DNA of 64,000 nt from Lycium barbarum (lineage: Eukaryota; Streptophyta; Magnoliopsida; Solanales; Solanaceae), in contig NC_083344.1 of assembly GCF_019175385.1 (NCBI RefSeq), positions 23,258,380 to 23,322,379 on the forward strand. The letters are read 5' to 3'. Of this stretch, positions 34,661 to 44,500 are shown one piece after another. The position numbers were made by a program, and so were the translations under genes. The notes beneath the pieces are model-generated. The model searched no databases, was not told where the DNA came from, and worked only from the letters and a program-made list of their open reading frames with translations. Within the stretch, counting starts at the first letter, position 1. Each line of letters opens with the position of its first letter.

Positions 34661-37600
34661 TGTTATATCCCATGTTTTCACAAGTTGGAAAATTTTGAAA
34701 ACAATCTTGACTTGTAAGAAATAAGGTCATAATTATTTTTTTTTTTGATATAGGAGTTGTGTATGAAAGAATATTAATGTGGAAGTGTCGAATAAGGCCA
34801 AGGGTAAATTTAGAATTTTAGAAATTAATTTCGGGAATTACAAAACGTGGACTATAACTCATTGGGCCAAGAATAATGGGAAAAAACAATGAGGCCCAAA
34901 GTTTCTAGGGGTGGCCGGCCAAGCCAATGGCCCAAACCCATGTTTTATTTAATTTCTCCATGTGATTAATTAACTTAAGAGACCATGTTATATATATCAT
35001 CTTATCCCTTAGAAAGTTCAAGAAAATTAGAAGACAAGAAAACAAAACAAGAGAGAGAGCAAGGAGAAGAAGGGTTCGGGTTTTGCTTGGAAATTTCACC
35101 ACCAAATATCTTGCCTTAATAATTATTCTCTTGTTGGATTTTCACTAATTCAAAGTCCCTTTACAACTTGGTATAGTTGGTTTGGAGAGAGAAGCACTCA
35201 ATTCTTTAAGGTGACCATTCATTCAAGTGAAGAAGAGGGAGTAAAAAGGTAAGAATTCACCCCTTATTCTTGTGTTATGAAGTTTTGTTTGTGTTGTAGT
35301 ATGTGGAAATGTGTTGATTGTATGAAGAAATAGAATTTTGCAAAGTGGGTGTGTGGTATATATGTGTAGCCGTGTGTATGCATGCATTGTATACCAATGA
35401 AGAATTGAAATTATGTTGTATTCTAATTGTGAATGTGATGGAATTGATATTGTGAATGAAAGTTGAATAATATTGGATGAATTGGCAAAAAGAGTATTTG
35501 GCCGTGTGGTATGGAGTTGTATGGAATGAAATGGATTAAGTTTGTTTAGTGTGTTAGTTGTGTTATTGTGATTCTTGCAATGTGAATGAAAGTAAAATGA
35601 TAGGAGTTTGCTTTGAAATGAAATGTAGAAACTTATGTCGCTTTGATACGATTTTACGACGTTGTGAAAATGAAGATGTTAGGGTATAAGTTATGATGAT
35701 CATTGATGAATTTGGAAGATGGAAACATGTTATGAATGTGTATGCCAAAGATTAGAAGTTTTGGACGAGTTAGGACTTTGGCGGAAAGTTTGTATATTAT
35801 GTATATCGTGTGTATAATTTGAGGAAACGATATGAAACGCTTCTAAACTATGTTGTGATGATCTAGTTTGATAATGAATGCGAAATCATTGAAATTGGTT
35901 TGGGAATTGAAGTTGAAATGAAGGTTATGGCATTATGTCGGCAAGTAGAACTAGTTGTGCCGTATTGTGTTTCTAATGTTTGTTGTTGATGTTGATGTTG
36001 TTGTTTGGGTTGTTGTTGATGATTTTGAGCCGAGTTGAATTCTCGGGGGTGGTATATGTATAGGGGAAGTGCTGCCGAAATTTCGGTAGGCAAGTATGCA
36101 TTAGGTTGAATTTGTGGCATCCATAACTCATAATTGGTAAATGTGACCATTTGCAGATTTTCGACGAAACGGGAAGTGAGCTTGGATAGGCTTAAGAAGC
36201 TCAAAAGGTATGTAAAGCTATCCCGAGTCTTCTTTTGGCATGTCCTAGAAGTACTAGGATCGGATTTACGCCTCGGAGGATATTCTGCTCATCGGAATCC
36301 GCGTCTGAAATTGTTACATTTTCGTTCAATAGAATTGAACCCTTTTTGTATACTTTCTTGAAAATTATGCAAACTTTCCCCAAACTTTATGAAAAGTTAT
36401 AGAATGTCCGTAGAACCTTCGTAGGTGACCCCATAAGCTGAAAACGCGTAATTTGAGCCCACCGCCTTGTTTGTTCCGAGGTGGGCCCACTATTCCCGGT
36501 TTTACCCTTATTGTACTTAAGGCCTGTTTTCGAACGGTTTTGAAAGGAATGTTCTGACTGCTCTTTTAACTACTAAACAAAAACTATTTTAAATATTTCC
36601 TTAAGTCATATGAATCGTTTTGTCACTTGGAACGACTTCAGAAAGGTTATGCTTCTGTAATTCATTATGACATCTGAAACCCACTTATTACAATCCCGTC
36701 TGACTTCATTAAATTGGTTTGTCATTGATATGCCTCATCGAGTCTCTGAAAATATTTATGATATTTTAACTGCATTTAGTTTCTCACTACTCCATTCATG
36801 GATGCCCCAATGTTTCCCACACTGAGCCCGGGCCAGGATATGTTGTCAAGCGTGATCCTCTGCATTGTTCGTCGTGCCTCGATGTGAGGGGGCAGGTATA
36901 CGCATACATGGGTTTGTGGAGTATGATGTGCCATGTCCGCTTGTTCTGATATGATTTGCTATGGCCATTTGATATGACATATTATGCTACGGGGTTATGC
37001 CCCTATTCTGATTCTTCTGTGTTGTGGCACCAGCGTCGGGAGGGTGGCCACGTTCTGTCTGCCGAGTCCCTTGGCAGGGGCCGGATTTGATATGACATAT
37101 GTTTCTGTACACACTCTGCATGTTTTGAAAATATGTATTTGATACTTTGAATTTTCTGCTCACTTTCTGTACGTTCTGTAGCAGTTATGATGTTGTTTCT
37201 GTAATTCAGGCTTTACATATTCAGTACATATTTCGTACTGACCCCCTTTCCTCGGGGGCTGCGTTTTCATGCCGCGCAGGTACCGACGACAGGTTTGTCG
37301 ATCCGTCCGGCTAGGATATCTTTTCTTCCATTTGGAGCGCTCTTTTATTCAGAGCCATCTTTTGGTACAGTCTGTCATTTCTAAATATGTCTACTCTCGT
37401 TCATGGGTACGGCGGGGCCCTATCCCGTCATATGATTCTGTCAGTCTATTTAGAGGTCTGTGGACATGTTTGTGGGTTGGGGTCTTTCTGTACAGTTGTG
37501 TGCTTATGTTGTGTTTGGGCGATCCCATTCGCCGCGGTGGCCGGTCCGCATATATTTAAATGTTGCTCTGTTGGCCCTGTGTGGCCTTTGTTGGTATTTT

Positions 37601-37771
37601 CTGCATGCAGGGTATATTGGGTAGTCCGTAAAATAAAGGAAACTCTGCCAAAATTTTTCTGGAAATTAACTAAATTTGAAATAAAGCCTTGTCGGCTTCT
37701 GCCATATACGAGAATGCGTTTGAGTGCCTAGATCGGGCACTAGTCACGGCCTACGGGGTTGGGTGGTGACA
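34661..37771 (+). mobile_element. E2 5' LTR (3111 bp)
   Basis: TGTTATATCCCATG start, GGTGGTGACA end. TATA-like TTATATATATC at about 34989, donor AAAAG|GTAAG at 35248/35249, intronic CCGAAATTTCGG at about 36075, acceptor TTTGCAG ending 36156, micro-exon, donor AAAAG|GTATGT at 36207/36208, branch-like CTGAC at 37238-37242, acceptor GCGCAG ending 37279. Confidence 0.95.
36157..36207 (+). other. Predicted LTR leader micro-exon (51 nt), E2 5' LTR
   Basis: Starts ATTTTCGACGAAACGGG; flanked by TTTGCAG and GTATGTAAAGC. Shares CGAAACGGG with the exons of E1 and E5 although the surrounding LTRs are dissimilar. Confidence 0.5.
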
Positions 37772-37775
37772 AAAG

Positions 37776-37787
37776 TGGTATCAGAGC
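37776..37787 (+). other. Primer binding site (tRNA-iMet), E2
   Basis: TGGTATCAGAGC 4 nt after the 5' LTR. Confidence 0.95.
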
Positions 37788-37831
37788 GGTTCGTCCTCGG
37801 AATGTCTACAGACCGTGTCTAGTAGAGTCTT

Positions 37832-37865
37832 GTTTATCGGTGTGTTGTGCACCACATCTATAAAC
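37832..37865 (+). ncRNA. Leader hairpin with GTGCAC loop, E2
   Basis: Arm GTTTATCGGTGTG, loop TTGTGCAC, arm CACATCTATAAAC. Sits 45 nt after the primer site. Confidence 0.65.
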
Positions 37866-37974
37866 AGGAGGCTACAGGGCATTTAGGATACTACCCTTCT
37901 TTCTGTCTTAGATCGTGCGATAGAGCTGTGTTATTAGGATTATTCCTCCCTAACGAATTGTTACATTTGCAGTT

Positions 37975-38463
37975 ATGCCTCCAAAAAAGTCGTCAGCGGC
38001 CCAAAAGGCCAAGGCAGCAGCTGTGGGAGAGACTAGTCGGGCCCAGAGGGTTACCAGGGTCCATGCACATATTGCTCCTGATATTTTGCCCCCGGCAGAG
38101 GGCTCTTCCACACCACCACATGTAGAGGAGATTGGAGCAGCAGCAGCTGCAGGTCGAGGGGCGGCTCCACCGCCAGCTCCCGAGATTCCAGTACCTGAGT
38201 CTCCAGCTCCACGGCCAGGGACTAAGGATCAGACCATGAGAGAGGTAGTCCAGCTATTAACCAGACTTGTGGCAGGACAGGTTCAGGGGCACGGATTGGG
38301 AGGTGACCGAGCATATAGGCGTGACAGTTCGAGAGCTTGTGAGTTCTTGACTTGTGGCCCTCCAGAGTTCTTCGGGACAAAGCCCGAGGAGGATCCTGAG
38401 GAGTTTATCAGGAAGATGCGGCGCACTTTACATTTGATTAATGCTTCCGCGACAGAGTCAGTC
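37975..38463 (+). pseudogene. E2 gag, 5' part (split by E1)
   Basis: ATG (TTTGCAG plus two bases upstream) begins MPPKKSSAAQKAKAAAVGET. Then come a proline/alanine linker (about residues 45-85), the TMREVVQLLTRLVAGQ helix and the PPEFFGTKPEEDPEEF segment, which is the usual start of the capsid domain. The open frame runs 163 codons to the insertion point, where E1 starts. Past E1 the frame resumes at 49464 in the same phase, so E1 is the only break in gag. Gag forms the cytoplasmic particle that packages element RNA. Confidence 0.9.
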
Positions 38464-39797
38464 TATTATGTCCCGTGTTTTCGTATAATTGGAAATCGAG
38501 AAATAATTACGACTTATGTGTTATAAGGAAATATTTTGATTTTGGTGAATATGACTATGTTGGTTATGGAATCTTTAATGTTAAGACATCGGGGAAGGCC
38601 GAGGGTAAATTTAGAATTTCGGAAATTAGTTTCGGGAATTACAAAACGGGACTTTTCATGAATTGGGCCAAGAAAAATATGACACAAAGTTGAGGCCCAA
38701 AACTTGTAAAGTGGCCGGCCATATCCATGGCCCAAGCCTCTTCCTTAATGATCATGTGCTATGCACATGATCAATTATATGGATATATATCATCCTCATT
38801 TAGTAATTATCAAGATCAACTAACAAATTCAAGAACACCACAAAAAGGGGCATTCGGCCGAGACTAAGAAAAGAAGAGAAAAAAATTTCCCAAGCTTTGT
38901 TTTTTATCCAAAAATCTTGTTCTTTCCATAATTGTAGTGTACTCAAGACGCTCTTCAACGTGACACAATTTATTTGGTGGAAGAATCACGTTTGCGGAAA
39001 GTCGGAATTTCAAGTAAAGGTAAGAATTTTGCCCTTTTAATGTTATGGAATTGGTATGAATATGATAAGGATTCAGAATAGACGAGAATTTCGTAGTTTT
39101 GATGTGTGTATGAAGCCGTGGGTGTGTGTGTATATTGCATGTTGGCCGTGAGCCCTACGAAGAAGAAAGTGGTGTGAATTGATCTTGTTTAGTTTGTATA
39201 ATGTGTTGTTGTGATCTTTATGTCGTAAATGATTGATTGATGAATTGGATTGGTGTTGGAAAATGATTTCGGAACGTTATCGGAAAGTATATACCTTTTG
39301 TATATTCGCGTATATCATTGTATATCTTTGATGCAAAAGACTTTAAATGTGACATATAGTTGATGTTAATGAATTCGGAATGAAACGACGCAAGTTAGAA
39401 TGTCCGTCGTGACTTTTGATGTTTTGAATGAAATATGGAGAATAATGAATTTCGGGAACTTTCGTATATGGTTTGGAATATATTTGGGATGTGATTGACT
39501 AATCTTGAATAAGTAAATGAATATAATGATGTGGATATAGATTTGGAGTTTTGGAAGTTTGAATGAAAGTTGCCAACTTAGGTAACAAAGTAGAACTTTG
39601 AAGCTAGAGTGGTTTGATTATTACTTGTGTTGTTTGATGATGTGTGGGCTGTTGTATTGATGTATTTTGAGACGAGCTAAGTCTCGGGGATGTTAGATTT
39701 ATAGGGGAAATGCTGCCGAAATTTCGGTAGGCAAAAATGAAGTTAAAGGCATTTTTAAGCCTAAGAATCTCAATTGGTAACTTTTGACCATTTGCAG

Positions 39798-39849
39798 ATT
39801 TCAAACGAAACGGGACTTGACTTTTGGGAGAGCATACGAAGTCTGTAAG
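39798..39849 (+). other. Predicted LTR leader micro-exon (52 nt), E1 5' LTR
   Basis: Starts ATTTCAAACGAAACGGG. Flanked by GACCATTTGCAG and GTATGTAAAGC. Introns on either side would be about 778 and 1026 nt. Confidence 0.5.
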
Positions 39850-40809
39850 GTATGTAAAGCTTCCCACTCCTTCGTTTGGCATATCTTAGTATGATAGGCG
39901 AATATGAGAACTTTTCGAGCATTTCTGCTCCTCGAAACCCGATCCACAGGAAAGTTACTATTCATTCAATCCAATTGAAGCCTAAGGGCTCTATTTTGGC
40001 TAGAATGCCACCACTCGTCCGAAACCTATCGAAATGTGGTCGGGTAACTTGGAAATGATTATGTATGACCTTTGGCCTATAAACGTTCGGTAAATATGTT
40101 CGCCACCTCAATTAGACTCGAGGTGGGCCCGCTAACCCCGAGACGCCCTATTTGTCTTATTGGGCTGTCCTTCTGAATAAAGTTGAAATAGTACTTTCGA
40201 TTTTGGAATTTCCTCCTACGGGATATGTTTGGACTATTACGATATGCTAAGTAACGTTTTGAGCTATACGTACTATTTTGGAAATGTTTGGTGAAATGAA
40301 ACTTCATATCGACTAAGTATGCGATTATTTTGTATTATGAAATGATTTTTGAGATTATTATGTTTTGGAAGACTATTTTGAAATACTACTTGCATTTGTC
40401 TGCTCACGACTCCGCTCGTGCCTTGTTATGACTTCGTTCACCGGTTCCCGGGCCGGTTATGATTCGTGCGCCCTATGATAATTCGGCCGTATGCTGTGTT
40501 ACGGTTCCCGAGGCTTCGCCATAGGGCCGGGTTCCGTTTGGAGTTATGCTGTGATATGGCTCGTGATGCGATACGCTCACCTATGATTATATTTGTGTTC
40601 GGGGATGTACGGAGATTTGAAACCTTCTGGTGTTATGCTGTGTGTGGCGCCAGCGTCGGAGTGGCGACCACGTTCCTAAGCGTTTGCATGATTTCGTTTG
40701 CATTATATATACGTATATGATTTTGATACAGATTTTGACATACCGATTTGTATTCCATTTTGTTATCTGATTTGCTTTCAGTTTTGATCCATATTTCTGT
40801 ACTCCGTGC

Positions 40810-40877
40810 TTTACATACTCAGTACATATTTCGTACTGACCCCCTTTCTTCGGGGGCTGCGTTTTATGCCCGCAGGT
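40810..40877 (+). promoter_or_regulatory. Conserved branch/hairpin/acceptor module, E1 5' LTR
   Basis: TTTACATACTCAGTAC, short loop, GTACTGAC, then CCCCC-TTTCTTC-GGGGG and TGCCCGCAG|GTACAG. Equivalent modules: 1867-1932, 8451-8518, 15226-15292, 29401-29468, 33372-33446, 37203-37281, 48894-48961, 56522-56592 and 61047-61115, and inverted at 24303-24350, 30285-30345 and 60065-60132. Confidence 0.6.
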
Positions 40878-41378
40878 ACAGACATTGGTGATCCTCCACA
40901 GTAGGCTTCCCTCTTTGCTATTCCGGAGTACTCCTCTTTGATCCGGAGTCCACTTTTGGTACAGACTCCTTTTGCTTTGTATATATTCTGTACATTTGAC
41001 TATTTGGGTACGGCGGGGCCCTGTCTCGCCATATGTCTTTATTTTGAGTTCGTAGAGGCCTGTAGTCATATATGTGGGGTGAGGGTCCTGTATATGTTGG
41101 TTCGATTTCGTTTTCTGGTCTTAAAGTGGTCTGCTTGTTATGATGGCCCCAAATGGCCCTTATGCTTATGTTTGCACTTTTGACCGGCGATGTCTATTCC
41201 GCCGCTCAGTTTGTATTTGATTTGTGCGACCGCTTAAGACATATTTCGATAAGTTATGTTTGATATGATTTTCGTAAAATTCGGAAATAAGTTTGGACCT
41301 TATAATGAATGTGTGATTCGGTCTGGGCACCCAGGTAGGGTGCCAGTCGCGGCCCACGGGGCTGGGTCGTGACAAAAG

Positions 41379-41390
41379 TGGTATCAGAGC
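41379..41390 (+). other. Primer binding site (tRNA-iMet), E1
   Basis: TGGTATCAGAGC 4 nt after the LTR. Confidence 0.95.
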
Positions 41391-41434
41391 TGTTTGTCCT
41401 CGGAATGTCTACAGGCCGTGTCTCGTAGAGTGTT

Positions 41435-41468
41435 GTTTATCGATGTGTTGTGCACCACATCTATAAAC
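41435..41468 (+). ncRNA. Leader hairpin with GTGCAC loop, E1
   Basis: Arm GTTTATCGATGTG, loop TTGTGCAC, arm CACATCTATAAAC: 12 of 13 positions pair. The best-formed copy of this hairpin. Confidence 0.7.
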
Positions 41469-41576
41469 AGGAAGCTACAGGGCATTTAGGATGTTACTTT
41501 CTTTGGAATCTTAGATCGTGCGATAGAGCTGTGCTATTAGGATGATTTTGATCTGACTCGCTATTGTGTTACAGTG

Positions 41577-44500
41577 ATGCCTCCGAAGAAGGCAACGGCG
41601 GCCCAGAAGGGCAAAGCAAGGATGGGAGAGACTAGCCAGGCACAGCGAGCTACCCGGGCTCGTGTTTATGATTTGCCTGAGGATGTGCCTCATTCTGAGG
41701 GGTCTGCTACACCCCCACTAGTACAGCCTGGAGCAGGACCTTCAGCAGCTCCAGAGGTCCGTGTACCCTCACCTATGACTCCAGCTCCTCGGCCAGGGGC
41801 GGAGGATAGGACCCTGAGAGAGGCTGTACAGTTGCTGACTACATTGGTGGCAGGACAGGCTCGCAGACGCGGGCAGAGGGACGATGATGACGATGACAGG
41901 CGGGACAGCCTGAGAGTTCGGGAGTTTTTATTATGTGGCCCTCCAGAGTTCTTCGGGTCTAAGCCCGATGAGGACCCCCATGACTTTATTCGGGGGATGC
42001 GACGCTAACTGGACTTGGTCAGGGCTTCAGAGACCGAGTCGGTTGAGCTGGCTTCGCACAGGCTTCGAGATGTGGCTACCCACTTGTACGAGACTTGGGA
42101 GCTGTCTAGAGGAGAGGGTGCCCCTCCAGCCACTTGGGATCAGTTTGTGACAGCATTCACCCGCCACCTTTTGCCCCCAGAGTTACGGCGGGCGCGGGCT
42201 GATCGGTTCTTACGTCTACAGCAGAGGGGTCGGAGTGTTCGCGAGTATAACCTTGAGTTTGATTCTCTGGCCAGATATGCACCGGCCGTGGTAGCAGATA
42301 TGTCCGATCGGATGCACAGATATGTTATGGGATTGGACCGGTATTTGGTTGATAGCTGTATGGCAGTGTCATTGCAGGCAGACATGGACATTGCCCGACT
42401 TCAGGCCTATGCGATGGGTATGGAGGACCGTCGTAGGTCTGATCCTTCTGGCAGAGATCGAGATAGGAGGCCGCCCAATAGGGCTAGGTCCGCAGGTTAT
42501 TCTGGAGATTCTCGAGGCGGACAGCCTCAGCAGCAGCAGTCAGACAGACATTTTCCTTCGTCCGGCCGGAGTACTCAGTCAGGCAGCCGGAGATTCGATA
42601 GTACGGGACCGTCTGGGGCCGGTCAGAGCTCCAGAGTGGCAGGTTCACAGGTGTCCAGGGGTCCCAGCCAGGCCAGACCACCCAGGCCCCGTTGTCCTTA
42701 TTGCGGGAAGTCTCATCCCGGGGAGTGTTACCGAGCGACTGGAGCTTGCTTTTCTTGTGGTGGTCAGGGCCACTTTATGAGAGACTGTCCATTGGCTAGC
42801 GGTTCTGGTAGTGCTGCTCAGCAGACAGGGTCAGCCGCCGGTTCTTTATCTGCTCCGTCTGTTGCACGCCCTGGAGGGCGAGGTATGCCAGCACCGGCAG
42901 GATGCGGTCGAGGCCGCGGTGGCATTTCAGGTTCTAGCGGTCCCTCGAACCGCATATATGCTTTGGCCAGCCGCCAGGATCAGGAGGCTTCGCCAAACGT
43001 CGTCACAGGTACATTACTGGTTTTCTCCAGATCTGTATATGCATTGATTGACCCTGGCTCTACTTTATCATATATTTCCCCGCTCGTTGCTAGTAAGATT
43101 GGGATAGTGTCTGAGCCTATAGAGCCATTTGAGGTAGCTACGCCAGTTGGGGATTTTATTGTAGTGAGACAGATCTATAGGGATTGTTCTGTGACCATTT
43201 ATGATCGTAGCACTAAGGCTGATTTGATAGAGTTAGACATGCTTGAGTTTGACGTTATTATGGGTATGGACTGGTTGTCTTCCTGTTATGCTAATGTCGA
43301 CTGCCAGCAAAAGGTAGTCCGTTTTCAGTTTCCAGGGGAACCAGTTATAGAGTGGTTTGGATCCACTGCATCGCCGAGGGGTAAGTTTATTTCATACCTC
43401 AAGGCTAAGAAGATGATCCAGAAGGGTTATATCTATCATTTGGTTCGTGTGCACGATACTGCAGCGGAGATACCTACCCTTTAGTCCGTTCCGGTCGTCA
43501 GTGAGTTTCCAGATGTTTTTCCTGACGAGCTTCCTGGCCTTCCGCCTGAGCGGGAGATTGATTTCACTATAGAGTTGATGCCGGATACGCAGCCTATATC
43601 TATTCCTCCGTATAGGATGGCACCGGCTGAGTTGAAAGAGTTGAAGGAGCAGCTGAAAGACTTGCTGGATAAGGGTTTTATCAGACCCAGCACATCACCC
43701 TGGGGAGCGCCGGTATTGTTTGTCAGAAAGAAATATGGGGTCACTGCGGATGTGTATCGACTACCGACAGCTAAATAAGGTGACTATTAAGAATAAATAT
43801 CCCCTCCCCCGGATTGATGATTTGTTTGATCAGCTGCAGGGTGCTAAGCATTTTTCAAAGATAGATCTGCGCTCAGGTTATCATCAGGTGCGAGTACGGG
43901 AGTCAGATATCCCGAAGACTACTTTCAGGACCCGATACGGGCATTATGAGTTCAGAGTTATGTCTTTCGGGCTGACTAATGCTCCAGCAGTATTTATGGA
44001 TCTGATGAACCGGGTATTTCGGCCTTTTCTGGATATGTTTGTTATTGTGTTTATTGATGATATCTTGATTTACTCGCGATCAGCCGAGGAGCATTCAGAT
44101 CATTTGAGGACGGTACTTGGCATTCTCCGTCAGCAGAAGTTATATGCTAAATTGTCTAAGTGTGAGTTCTGGTTGACTTCTGTGGCATTTTTGGGCCATA
44201 TTGTCGGCGCAGACGGTATTCGGGTCGACACGCAGAAGATTGAGGCTGTGCAGAATTGGCCCAGGCCTACTACTCCGACAGAGGTGCGTAGTTTTCTGGG
44301 TTTAGCTGGGTATTATCGTAGGTTTGTGGAGGATTTTTCTTCTATTGCAGCACCACTGACGAGGCTTACCCAGAAAGCAGCAAAATTCCAGTGGACAGAT
44401 GCCTGCGAGCGCAACTTTCAGATGCTGAAGGAGAGATTGATTACAGCACCAGTTTTGGCTCTTCCAGAGGGATCCGACGGGTATGTTGTTTATTGTGACA

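Larger units (their letters stand above)
38464..41374 (+). mobile_element. E1 5' LTR (2911 bp)
   Basis: TATA-like GGATATATATC at 38781, donor AAAG|GTAAG at 39019/39020, intronic TGCCGAAATTTCGGTAGGCA at 39714-39733, acceptor TTTGCAG ending 39797, micro-exon, donor TAAG|GTATGT at 39849/39850, CTGAC branch-like 40836-40840, CCCCC...GGGGG hairpin, acceptor CCCGCAG ending 40875, terminal inverted GTCGCGGCCC...GGGTCGTGAC. Confidence 0.97.

Noticed and set aside
40587..41069. 160-codon minus-strand ORF in the E1 LTR (and its copy at 48881-49195)
   Set aside because: It is the shadow of the conserved noncoding module; composition and lack of any motif argue against coding, and the copy is broken.
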